Origin: Amia ocellicauda
Lineage: Eukaryota > Chordata > Actinopteri > Amiiformes > Amiidae
NCBI RefSeq assembly: GCF_036373705.1
Contig: NW_027102730.1
Coordinates: 1-64,000, forward strand
Reading direction: 5' to 3'
DNA length: 64,000 nucleotides
The position numbers and the translations under genes were made by a program. A model generated the notes under the pieces. It was not told where the DNA came from. It was given only the letters and a program-made list of their open reading frames with translations, and did no database searches. This document shows, piece by piece, positions 45,559 through 55,692 of the stretch (position 1 is its first letter; each line of letters starts with the position of its first letter).

Positions 45559-45766
45559 TTTACGTCTCCTGGGTAACTTCATCGTAGCTCTTAATTCTCT
45601 CTTTCTGTCTGGAGGAGATATAATTGAAGAGTTGTACACGTACCCGGCTACTTTCAACAGCCTTAGCTGCACTGATATTTTTCCCTCCATTTCTCTTTTT
45701 TTTTTTGCTGGCTGTTCCGTCAATACCCGCCAGCCTTTAAGAGACATCATGCCGCCAGGCATCTTG

Positions 45767-45886
45767 GCTTGCGGCCACACCGTCCTGAACGCGCCCGATC
45801 TCGTCAGATCTCGGAAGCCAAACGGGGCAGGGCCTGGTCAGTACTTGGATGGGTTTCCTCCTGGAAATACCAGGTGCTGCAAGCTT
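45767..45886 (+). rRNA. 5S rRNA gene, array 1 unit 31
   Basis: Box C changed to GGATGGGTTTCC; the rest is standard. Confidence 0.82.
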
Positions 45887-46096
45887 TTTACGTCTCCTGT
45901 GTAACTTCATCGTAGCTCTTAATACTCTCTTTCAATCTGGAGGAGATATAATTGAAGAATTGTACACGTACCTGGCTACTTTCAACACCCTTTGCTGCAC
46001 TGATATTTTTACCACCATTTCTCTTTTTTTTTATTTGCTGGATGTTCCGTCACAACCCGCCAACCATTAAGAGACATCATGCAGTCAGGCCTCTCG

Positions 46097-46216
46097 GCTT
46101 GCAGCCACACCGTCCTGAACGCCCCCGATCTCATCAGATCTTGGAATTTAAACGGGGCAGGGCCTGGTCAGTACATGGATGGGTGACCTCCTGGAAATGC
46201 CAGGTGCTGCAAGCTT
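46097..46216 (+). rRNA. 5S rRNA gene, array 1 unit 32
   Basis: Close to unit 29 but with TACATGGATGGGTGACC. Confidence 0.8.
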
Positions 46217-46442
46217 TTTACGTCTCCTGGGTAACTTCATCGTAGCTCTTAATACTCTCTTTCTGTCTGGAGGAGATATAATTGAAGAATTGTACACGTA
46301 CCCGGCTACTTTCAAAACCCATTACTGCACTGATATTTTTCCCTCCATTTTTCTTTTTCTTTTTTTTTTTTTTTTTTTTTTTGCTGGAAGTTCCGTCAAT
46401 ACCCGCCAGCCTTTAAGAGACATCATGCAGCCAGGCCTCTTG

Positions 46443-46562
46443 GCTTGCGGCCACATTGTCCTGAAAGCGCCCGATCTCGTCAGATCTCGGAAGCTAAACG
46501 GGGCAGGGCCTGATCAGTACTTGGATGGGAGACCTCCAGGAAATACCTGGTGCTGCAAGCTT
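46443..46562 (+). rRNA. 5S rRNA gene, array 1 unit 33
   Basis: Close to unit 26 (CACATTGTCC) with CCTGATCAG. Confidence 0.83.
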
Positions 46563-46770
46563 TTAACGTCTCCTGGGAAACTTCATCGTAGCTCTTAATA
46601 CTCTCTATCTGTCTGGAGGTGTTATAATTGAGGAATTGTACATGTACCCAGCTACTTTCAACAGCCTTTGCTGCACTGATATTTTTCCCTCTATTTTTCT
46701 TTTTTTTTTTGCTGGCAGTTCCGTCAATACCCGCCAGCCTTTTAGAGACATCATGCAGCCAGGCGTCTCG

Positions 46771-46890
46771 GCTTGCGGCCACACCATCCTGAACGCGCCC
46801 GATCTCGTCAGATCTCGGAAGGTAAACGGGGCAGGACCTGGTCAGTACTTGAATGTGAGACCTCCTGGAAATACCTGGTGCTGCAAGCTT
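46771..46890 (+). rRNA. 5S rRNA gene, array 1 unit 34
   Basis: Close to unit 27; type B box C and GGAAGGTAAACGGGG. Confidence 0.82.
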
Positions 46891-47097
46891 TTACAACTCC
46901 TGGGTAACTTCATCGTAGCTCTTAATACTCTCTATCTGTCTGGAAGAGATATAATTGAAGTATTGTACACGTACCCAGCTACTTTCAACACCCTTTGCTG
47001 CACTGGTATTTCTCCCTCCATTTCTCTTTTTTTTTTTTGCTGGCAGTTCCGTCAATACCCGCCAGCCTTTAAGAGACATCATGCAGCCAGGATCTCG

Positions 47098-47217
47098 GCT
47101 TGCGGCCACACCGTCCTGAACGCGCCCGATCTCGTCAGATCTCGGAAACTGAATGGGGCAGGGCCTGGTCAGTACTTGGATGGGAGACCTCCTGGAAATA
47201 CCTGGTGCTGCAAGCTT
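47098..47217 (+). rRNA. 5S rRNA gene, array 1 unit 35
   Basis: AAACTGAATGGGG in box A; box C intact; T4 terminator. Confidence 0.83.
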
Positions 47218-47437
47218 TTACGTCTCCTGGGTAACTTTATCGTAGCTCTTAATTCTCTCTTTCTGTCTGGAGGAGATATAATTGAAGAATTGTACACGTA
47301 CCCGGCTACTTTCAACACCCTTTGCTGCACTGATATTTTTCCCTCCCTTTTTCTATTTTTTTTTTTTTTTTTTTTTTGCTGGAAGTTCCGTCAATACTTG
47401 CCAGCCTTTAAGAGACATCATGCAGCCAGGCCTCTCG

Positions 47438-47557
47438 GCTTGCGGCCACACCGTCCTGAACGCGCCTGATCTTATCATATCTCGGAAGCTAAACGGGGCA
47501 GGGTCTGGTCAGTACTTGGTTGGGTGACCTCCTGGAAATACCAGGTGCTGCAAGCTT
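47438..47557 (+). rRNA. 5S rRNA gene, array 1 unit 36
   Basis: GATCTTATCATATCTC and box C TTGGTTGGGTGACC. Confidence 0.79.
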
Positions 47558-47765
47558 TTTACGTCTCCTGGGTAACTTCATCGTAGCTCTTAATACTCTC
47601 TTTCAGTCTGGAGGAGATATTATTGAAGAATTGTACACGTACCCGGCTACTTTCAACAGCCTTTGCTGCACTGATATTTTTCCCTCCATTTTTCTTTTTT
47701 TTTTTTGCTGGAAGTTCGTCAATATCCGCCAACCTTTAAGAGACATCATGCAGCCAGGCCTCTCG

Positions 47766-47885
47766 GCTTGTGGCCACACCGTCCTGAATGCGCCCGATCT
47801 CGTCAGATCTCGGAAGCTAAATGGGGCAGGGCCTGGTCAGTACTTGGATGGGAGACCTCCTAGAAATACCAGGTGCTGCAAGCTT
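47766..47885 (+). rRNA. 5S rRNA gene, array 1 unit 37
   Basis: Type A with AGCTAAATGGGG; T5 terminator. Confidence 0.87.
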
Positions 47886-48114
47886 TTTACGTCTCCTGGG
47901 TAACTTCATCGTAGCTCTTAATACTCTCTTTCTGTCTGGAGGAGATATAATTGAAGAATTGTACACGTACCCGGCTACTTTCAAAACCCATTACTGCACT
48001 GATATTTTTATCTCCATTTTTCTTTTTCTTTTTTTTTTTTTTTTTTTTTTTTTTGCTGGAAGTTCCGTCAATACCCGCCAACCTTTAAGAGACATCATGC
48101 AGCCAGGACTTTCG

Positions 48115-48234
48115 GCTTGCGGCCACACCATCCTGAATGCGCACGATCTCGTCAGATCTCGGAAGCTAAATGGGGCAGGGCCTGGTCAGTACTTGGATGG
48201 GTGACCTCCTGGAAATACCAGGTGCTGCAAGCTT
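48115..48234 (+). rRNA. 5S rRNA gene, array 1 unit 38
   Basis: GCGCACGATC; the T-run is cut to three (GCTTTATACG), so termination may be weak. Confidence 0.8.
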
Positions 48235-48449
48235 TATACGTCTCCTGGGTAACATCATCGTAGCTCTTTATACTCTCTTTCTGTCTGGAGGAGATATAAT
48301 TGAAGAATTGTACACGTACCCGGCTACTATCAAAACCCTTTGCTGCACTGATTTGTTTCTCTCCATTTTTCTTTTTTCTTATTTTTTTTGCTGGAAGTTC
48401 CATCAATACCCGCCAGCCTTTAAGAGACATCATGCAGCCAGGCCTCTTT

Positions 48450-48569
48450 GTTTGCGGCCACACCGTCCTGAACGTGCCCGATTTCGTCAGATCTCGGAAG
48501 CTGAACGGGGCAGGGCCTGATCAGTACTTGGATGGGAGACCTCCTGGAAATACCAGGTGCTGCAAGCTT
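48450..48569 (+). rRNA. 5S rRNA gene, array 1 unit 39
   Basis: GTTTGCGG start and CCGATTTCG; terminator interrupted (GCTTCTTACG). Confidence 0.79.
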
Positions 48570-48783
48570 CTTACGTCTCCTGGGTAACTTCATCATAGCT
48601 CTTAATACTCTCTTTCTGTCTGGAGGAGATATAATTGAAGAATTGTACACGTACCCGGCTACTTTCAACTCCCTTTGCTGCACTGAAATTTTTCACTCCA
48701 TTTTTCTTATTTCTTTTTTTTTTGCTGGCAGTTCCGGCAATACCCGCCAGCCTTTAAGAGACATCATGCAGCCAGGCCTTTTG

Positions 48784-48903
48784 GTTTGCGGCCACACCGT
48801 CCTGAACGCGCCCAATCTCATCAGATCTCGGAAGCTAAACGGGGCAGTGTCTATTCTGTACTTGGATGGGAGACCTCCTGGAAATACCAGGTGCTGCAAG
48901 CTT
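48784..48903 (+). pseudogene. degenerate 5S gene, array 1 unit 40
   Basis: GGGGCAGTGTCTATTCTG destroys the intermediate element, and the terminator is interrupted as in unit 39. Confidence 0.74.
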
Positions 48904-49118
48904 CTTACGTCTCCTGGGTAACTTCATCATAGCTCTTAATACTCTCTTTCTGTCTGGAGGAGATATAATTGAAGAATTGTACACGTACCCGGCTACTTTC
49001 AACTCCCTTTGCTGCACTGATATTTTTCCCTCCATTTTTCTTTTTTCTTCTTTATTTTGCTGGAAGTTCTGTCAATATCCTCCAGCCTTTAAGAGACATC
49101 ATGCAGCCAGGCATCTCG

Positions 49119-49238
49119 GCTTGTGGCCACACCATCCTGAATGCGCACGATCTCGTCAGATCTCAGAAGCTGAACGGGGCAGGGCCTGGTCAGTATTTGG
49201 ATGGGTGACCTCCTGGAAATACCAGGTGCTGCAAGCTT
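49119..49238 (+). rRNA. 5S rRNA gene, array 1 unit 41
   Basis: GCGCACGATC, AGCTGAACGGGG, TATTTGGATGGGTGACC; longer T-run (GCTTTTTTCG). Confidence 0.81.
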
Positions 49239-49457
49239 TTTTCGTTACTTGGGTAACTTCATCGTAGCTCTTAATACTCTCTTTCTGTCTGGAGGAGATA
49301 TAATTGAAGTATTGTACACGTACCCGGCTACATTCAACACCCTTTCCTGCACTGATATTTTTCCCTCCATTTTTCTATTTTTTTTTTTTTAAATTTTCTT
49401 GGATGTTCCGTCAATACCCGCCAGCCTTTTAGAGACATCATGCAGCCAGGCCTCTAG

Positions 49458-49577
49458 GTTTGCAGCCACACCGTCCTGAACGCGCCCGATCTCATCAGAT
49501 CTCGGAAGCTAAACGGGGCAAGACCTGGTCAGTACTTGGATGGGAGACCTTCTGGAAATACCTGGTGCTGCAAGCTT
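49458..49577 (+). rRNA. 5S rRNA gene, array 1 unit 42
   Basis: GTTTGCAGCC start; box C followed by CTTCTGG; box A intact. Confidence 0.81.
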
Positions 49578-49781
49578 TTTAGTCTCCTGAGTAACTTCAT
49601 TGTAGCTCTTAATACTCTCTTTCTGTCTGGAGGTGTTATAATTGAGGATTTGTACACGTACCCGGCTACTTTCAACACCATTTGCTGCACTGGTATTTTT
49701 CCCTCCATTTTTCTTTTTTTTGCTGGAAGTTCCGTCAATACCCGCCAGCCTTTAAGAGACATCATGCAGCCAGGCTTTTTG

Positions 49782-49901
49782 GCTTGCGGCCACACCGTCC
49801 TGAACGCGCCCGATCTTGTCAGATCTAGGAAGCAAAACGTGGCAGGACCTGGTCAGTATTTGGATTGGTGACCTCCTGGAAAAACTAGGTACTGCAAACT
49901 T
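49782..49901 (+). pseudogene. degenerate 5S gene, array 1 unit 43
   Basis: TCTAGGAAGCAAAACGTGGC in box A, GGATTGGTGACC in box C, and GGAAAAACTAGGTACTGC at the 3' end. Confidence 0.74.
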
Positions 49902-50116
49902 TTTACGTCTCCTGGGTAACTTCATCGTAGCTCTTAATACTCTCTTTCTGTCAGGAGAAGATACAATTGAAGAAATGTACACGTACCCGGCAACTTTCAA
50001 CACCCTTTGCTGCACTGATATTTTTCCCTCCATTTTTCTTTTTTCTTTTTTTTTTTGCTGGAAGGTCCGTCAAAACCCGCCCGCCTTTAAGAGACATCAT
50101 GCTGCCAGGCGTCTCG

Positions 50117-50236
50117 GCTTGCGGCCACGCCGTCCTGAACGCGACTGATCTCATCAGATCTCGGAAGCTATACAGGGCAGGGCCTGGTCAGTACTTGGAT
50201 GGGTGACCTCCTGGAAATACCAGGTGCTGCAAGCTT
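50117..50236 (+). rRNA. 5S rRNA gene, array 1 unit 44
   Basis: GCGACTGATCTCATC, AGCTATACAGGGC; T-run of only three. Confidence 0.78.
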
Positions 50237-50444
50237 TATACGTCTCCTGGGTAACATCATCGTAGATCTTAATACTCTCTTTCTGTCTGGAGGAGATATA
50301 ATTGAAGAAATGTACACGTACCCGGCTACTTTCAACACCCTTTGCTGAACTGATATTTTTCCCTCCATTTTTCTTTTTTTATTTGCTGGAAGTTCCGTCA
50401 ACACCCGTCAGCCTTTAAGAGACATCATGCAGCCAGGCCTCTCG

Positions 50445-50564
50445 GCTTGCGGCTACACCGTCCTGGACGCACCCCGTCTCGTCAGATCTCGGAAGCTAAA
50501 CGGGGCATGGCCTGGTCAGTACTTGGATGGGAGATCTCCTAGAAATACCAGGTGCTGCAAGCTT
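50445..50564 (+). rRNA. 5S rRNA gene, array 1 unit 45
   Basis: GGCTACACCGTCCTGGACG and CACCCCGTCTCG; box A intact; box C followed by ATCTCCTAG. Confidence 0.79.
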
Positions 50565-50784
50565 TTTACGTCTCCTGGGTAACTTCATCGTAGCTCTTAA
50601 TACTCTCTTTCTGTCTGGAGGAGATATAATTGAAGAATTGTACACGTTCCCGGCTACTTTCAACACCCTTTCCTGCACTGTTATTTTTCCCTCCATTTTT
50701 TTATTTTTTTATTTTTTATTTTTTGCTGGAAATTCCGTCAACACCCGTCAGCCTTTAAGAGACATCATGCAGCCAGGCATTTCG

Positions 50785-50904
50785 GCTTGCGGCCACACCG
50801 TCCTGAACGTGCCCGGTCTCGTCAGACCTTGGAAACTAAACGGGCCAGGGCCTGGTTAGTACTTGGATGGGTGACCTCCAGGAAATACCAGGTGATGCAA
50901 GCTT
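50785..50904 (+). rRNA. 5S rRNA gene, array 1 unit 46 (last before the block)
   Basis: GCCCGGTCTCGTCAGACC, AAACTAAACGGGCC, CTGGTTAGTACTTGG; 3' arm GATGCAAGC. Edge units 38-46 are the most diverged, as expected where homogenisation is weak. Confidence 0.79.
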
Positions 50905-50997
50905 TTTACGTCTCCTGGGTATCTTCATCGTAGCTCTTAATACTCTTTATCTGTCTGGAGGAGATATAATTGAAGTATTGTACACTTTGTCTTAGGG

Positions 50998-51110
50998 ACA
51001 GTCTGGCTAGCAGTGACTGGTTGACAGACGACAAGCAACGGAATGTACGTGCTCTGTGATGTCATAGCAGTCAGCTGAGAGAGGCTCGTGATGTCATCGC
51101 TGAGCTGTCA

Positions 51111-51153
<43 letters not shown>

Positions 51154-51205
51154 TCAATTCAATTCATTGTCAAAGCAATTGGACATACATACATACATAC
51201 ATACA
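50998..51205 (-). mobile_element. P head fragment, (CT)n and LINE tail
   Basis: Minus strand: (ATAC complement)n, shortened tail, (GA)n at about 51119-51148, CAGACAGACTGAC, then the P head (CTCAGCGATGACATCACGAG.. to ..GCTAGCCAGAC), which breaks at the 5S spacer boundary. It is the counterpart of 22085-22420 in copy 1. Confidence 0.6.
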
Positions 51206-51476
51206 TGCTAGAAAATCATTACTATGTTATCTTAAAGGCTAACTAAGCAGAACATATTTCATTATAGAACAGAGTTCATAGATCTACACATGGTTTTAAG
51301 GAACAGGCACGTAGGTCATACCGTTTGACATTGTCTCCAAGGTTCTCATCGTAAATAACAAACAGAAATCAAACTACCTTATGGCCTCCTGACCTTCTAG
51401 CTTGACCTTATCTTTCTTAAGTATACAAGAGAGAAAAACAGGTTTGAGAAAATCATTTCTAACTTTCCTTCCATAC
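51206..51476 (-). mobile_element. R repeat (LTR-like fossil), copy without Gypsy
   Basis: Complete over the span seen at 13841-14110 and sits inside (ATAC)n on both sides. It is the Gypsy-free counterpart of 22425-22622. Confidence 0.5.
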
Positions 51477-51489
51477 AATAATACATACA

Positions 51490-51895
51490 TACATACATAC
51501 GGAAAATAAATAATAGAATTATGAATCTCAATATAATGTAATGAAGTACAGAAAAAGAAAATGTAATAAAATGTGATCTTTAATACATTCAAATAAAGAA
51601 AATAGGTTTACTATTTCCAGATTCCTTTTTGAAATACAATGACATGCATTACAAACGAGGCTTAGGTGGGCATTTGGGCATAGGAGTAGGAAGGCCGGTC
51701 AGGCAAATTAGCTTGCTAAGATACGCAGCAGCAGCAAGCAGCCCCCCCATCCAGCCAGCCAGCCAGTCTGGCTGGCAGTGACTGAGTGGTTGACAGACGG
51801 CAAGCAATGGAATGTACGTGCTCTGTGATGTCATAGCAGTCAGCTGAGAGAGGCTCGTGATGTCATGGCTGAGCTGGCTGGCTGTCTGGCTGGCT
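51490..51895 (-). mobile_element. P retroposon, internally shortened copy
   Basis: Counterpart of 27735-28350, but about 200 bp of the middle (27912-28118 equivalent) is missing at about 51659. Confidence 0.6.
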
Positions 51896-51897
51896 GG

Positions 51898-51900
<3 letters not shown>

Positions 51901-51971
<71 letters not shown>
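51901..51971. repeat. (TG)n microsatellite, expanded
   Basis: About 35 TG units; copy 1 has a run of roughly 15 at 28355-28386. This expansion accounts for the 40-bp offset change between the duplicates. Confidence 0.92.
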
Positions 51972-51977
<6 letters not shown>

Positions 51978-52247
51978 GTCTGTCTGTCTGTCAATTCATT
52001 TCAATTCAATTCAAAGGTTCTTTATTGGCATGATCTATCACAATATTGCCAAAGCAGATACAAATGTTCTATCAATCAAGACAAAACATTGCAATACAAG
52101 ATTCAGTGGAACAAATATAGTACACATTGAAATAAAATTAAGTAGGATATAAACCATATTTGTTGTTTGTATCAAAATTTGTGTCATGACATCAGAAAAA
52201 TCACTGTTTTTATTTTGTTTTGCAAATGGAGTGCCACAGGCTGGTGT

Positions 52248-55200
52248 CTACACACTGTCTCGCAGGCTGTGGCAGGTGGATACATATTGCGCTGCTAAGA
52301 AGGCAGTGCGCTCCTCCTCTCCCAGCAGGACGGGGAGTTTGCAGCAATCGGGGATCATGCTGAACTCAGGGATATGCATTTTTAATATTTTAAAGTATGT
52401 CTCCCTGATTTTTGTGTATTTAGGGCAGGACAGCAGGAAATGCGCCTGTGTTTCGACCTCCCCTAGGTCACACTGGCTGCACAGCCGCTCTTCTCTGGCA
52501 ACCCAGAATTTTCTGTAGCGGCCTTTTTCAATGGCGAGGCTGTGGTCACTGAGCCTGTATTTAGTTAGATTTTGTCTCTCTTTTATATTTTGGATTTTTA
52601 AGTATTCAGCCAATGTAATGTTTCTATTCAGGGCCCGGTAGCATTCCAATTTGTTTTGTAATTCTAATTCGTGTCTCTAATATTTTGTGTATTTGCTTTT
52701 CAGGTACATGTCAATTTTCCCAATTGTTGTTGTTTTGGTCATTGTGTGTTCGGGCTCTGTGAGCCTCAGAGCCGTGGGGGCGTTTCTGTGTACGTGTAAG
52801 ATGTTTTTATTAAATTCTAGGTGGAATATTTCCATGGGGCTTTTGTCCCAATTGTTGTTATTGAGGTTCATGAGGGGACCCCACACTTCGCTCCCATATA
52901 GCAGGATTGGTTGGATGATGGAGTTTAATATTTTAATCCAAATAGTTATTGGTATTGTTGTTTTCCCAAATTGTGTCTTTATGGCATAAAATGCCCGGCG
53001 TGCCTTGTCTTTTAATGCGTTTATAGCCAGGCTGAAGCTCCCTGACGCACTGATGGTCAGGCCAAGGTAGTTGTATCTGGTGCAGTGCTCTAATCCAGTG
53101 CTGCCCAGAGTGAAGCGGTACCTGTTTCCCTGAGATGGGGCTTTTTTCTGGAAAACCATAACTCTGGTCTTGTCCAGATTGACTGCCAGGGCCCATTTCT
53201 GACAGTACTGCTCTAGCAGCGCCAGGTTCTGCTGAAGCCCCTGCTCTGTGGGCGACAGCAGCACCAGGTCGTCTGCATAGAGCAGGAACTTGATCTCTGT
53301 GTCATGGAGAGTTAGGCTGCGGGCGTCAGACTGCTCCAACACTGTGGCCAACTCGATGATGTAGATGTTGAACTGTGTTGGACTCAGACTGCAGCCCTGT
53401 CTCACTCCCCGCCCCTGAGTGAAGAACTCTGTTCTTGAGTTGCCAATTTGAACTCCGCATTTGTTTTCAGAATACATTGATTTAATGATGTCATAAACTT
53501 TACCCCCTACACCACTCTGTAGAAGTTTATAAAATAATCCCTTGTGCCAGATTGAGTCAAATGCCTTTCTAAAGTCTACAAAACAGGCAAATATTTTTCC
53601 TTTATTGTTTTGGGTATATTTATTTATGAGGGTGTGTAGAGTGTAAATATGATCGGTTGTGCGGTGTTTTGGTAGGAAGCCAATCTGACTCTTATTCAGG
53701 ACACTGTGCTTGGTAAGGAAGGCCAGTATCTGGGCGTTGATGATACTGCAGAACACCTTCCCCAGGTTACTGCTCACACAGCTGCCCCAGTAGTTATTGG
53801 GGTCTAATTTGTCTCCACTTTTAAAAATCGGGGTGATCAATCCTTGATTCCCGACCTCAGGGAAACACCCGGCTCTCAGCACCAGGTTAAAGAGTTTGAG
53901 CAGAGCCTCCTGCAGCTGCGGGCTGCTGTGCTTCAGCATCTCAGGGCTGATGCTGTCGGGGCCGCTGGCTTTCCTGGGTTTGAGGATTTTGAGTTGATGT
54001 TTTAGTTCCTATATTGTAAATGGGTTATCTAAGGGATTTTGGTTATTCTTAATGATTTCTTCCAATTTATTTAGGTTTTTTAATATTTTAACCTGTTCTG
54101 GCTTTGGATTGTTTTCAACATTTTGGTAAAGTTTTTCAAAGTGTGTTTTCCAGATTTCTCCATTTTGAATTGGTATTTCATTTTTTGTTTTTGGGGTATT
54201 TATTCTGCCCATATAGTGGTCTTTTTTCTTACTGAGGAGTTGCTTGTAGTGCCGCAGGGCCTGGCAGTAGCTGAGGCGAGCCTCCTGGTTGTCGGGCTCT
54301 CTGTGTTTAGTGTTGGAGAGATGTCTCAGGTGTTTCCTAGAAGTTTCACACTCCTGGTCACACCACTGTTCTTTTTTTCTTTTAGACGATTTCATATTTT
54401 GGTTTTTAATTGTTTTAATGTTTGATTTTAAAGCCAGTCTCTCAAATATTTCATTCAGTGTTTTGGTGGCTGAGTTTATTCCGTTTTGGTTTATTTGATA
54501 GTGTGAGGATTGATATCTGTCTAACATGTTTTCAATCTCATCACTATTCAGGGCTCTTGTGTAGTTCTCTGTGCTGGGCTCTGACCATCTCTAACTGGGT
54601 GGCAGGGAGACCAGTTTTGTGGGAAGTTTGGCTCTGACTTGTGGCTGCGCTGATCTTTTTAGGTAAAGTGTTATTTGGCTGTGGTCTGATAGTGGAGATT
54701 GTTGTCTGACTATAAACGCATTGTTGGCTTGTGGGTCCAGGTCAGTTATGGCGTAGTCCACCACACTGCTGCCCAGAGCCGAGCAGTATGTGAATCTCCC
54801 CAGAGAGTACCCCCTGGTCCTGCCATTGATGATATATAGACCCAGGCTTTTACATAGGCGCACTACCTGCTTCCTGCTCTTGTTTACCACGCTGTCGTGG
54901 CTGTGTCAGTGTGGAGGTGTGTGTGTGGCACAGCGGGGAGTCTCCGAACAGGTGTGTGTTCCCCTCTGTATTGATGTAGTCCATCTCTCTGCCAGTCCTG
55001 GCATTGAGATCGCCACACAGCAGTACAGAGCCCAGGGTCTGGAAGTGGCAGATTTCGTTTTGAAGCTCATGAAAGCCTTCCTCATTATAGTAGGGGGAGT
55101 CTGCGGGTGGCATATAAATTGCACATAGGTATATATCTGTGTTATTTTGTAGGGTGTCTTTTCTGATTTTCATCCACAGGTGTGTGTCTCCTCTCTGTAC

Positions 55201-55481
55201 TGGGCATAGGGCTGCTCGGAGCTCCTCCCTGTACCACACGATAATCCCCCACGAGGCCCTGCCACACCTGACTTTGGGTTTTTTATAGGAGGGCACAATC
55301 AGCTCCCTGTATCCATTGTATCCATCCAGTGTATAGACATATCTGCACAGCACCAAGTCTCTACAAGAATGAAAACATCTGAACTATTTACAGTGTTGAT
55401 CAGTTCAGGGCCTGTGCTCTTCATTCCAAAAGTTGAGGAGCGTAAACCCTGCATATTCCAACTGCTTATTTTAAAGGACAT
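52248..55481 (-). pseudogene. LINE ORF2 (copy 2)
   Basis: Parts at 55481-55299 (endonuclease start), 55356-54850, 54890-54591, 54527-54009, 53939-52677 (RT with YADDLVLLSP) and 52649-52248 (zinc-knuckle tail). It shares both frameshifts and both TAG stops of copy 1 and has one additional stop near 54007, absent from copy 1, so decay continued after duplication. Confidence 0.87.
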
Positions 55482-55692
55482 GTTAATATATTTTATTATA
55501 CTTGTCTCTTCTACATAAGAAAGTTTAATTTGTGGTCTACAACTGATATTATATTACTATTAATAATTATATATGGATATACATAATAATCACTCAAAGA
55601 TTTTATGTTTGCATCAAAATATCAGAATAATTAAATCACATTTTTTCTTACTCTCCATCTCCACAACCATATATATGTGTGTTGAGGCTCAG

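Larger units (their letters stand above)
45093..47097 (+). repeat. higher-order repeat, 3 units x 2 (1004 bp period)
   Basis: Units 29-31 and 32-34 are spaced exactly 1004 bp apart. Units 29 and 32 share GCTTGCAGCC and GGAATTTAAACG, and the spacers share ACCACCATTTCTC. The later pairs match less well because units 33-34 resemble 26-27 instead. Confidence 0.6.
35526..50985 (+). repeat. 5S rDNA tandem array 1 (46 units)
   Basis: Forty-six 5S genes at a mean spacing of 335 bp (range 324-349), all on the plus strand. Each unit is about 120 bp of gene, a short T-run, and a spacer of about 210 bp containing CATCGTAGCTCTTAATACTC, GGAGATATAATTGAAG, TACACGTACCCGGCTAC, a variable poly-T tract of about 8-30 bases, and CTTTAAGAGACATCATGCAG before the next gene. 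The array starts at the Tc1 end and stops inside a spacer at 50985. Antisense lysine-rich frames come from the poly-T tracts. Confidence 0.95.

Noticed and set aside
35526-50985. Many overlapping frames of 60-280 codons on both strands of the 5S array
   Set aside because: They are periodic with the rDNA unit; Lys- or Phe-rich runs come from poly-T tracts and the rest from 5S sequence. No protein gene is implied.
35526-50985. CRISPR-like regularly spaced repeats
   Set aside because: The period of about 335 bp and the 5S gene identity, in a vertebrate context with introns and LINEs, exclude a CRISPR array.
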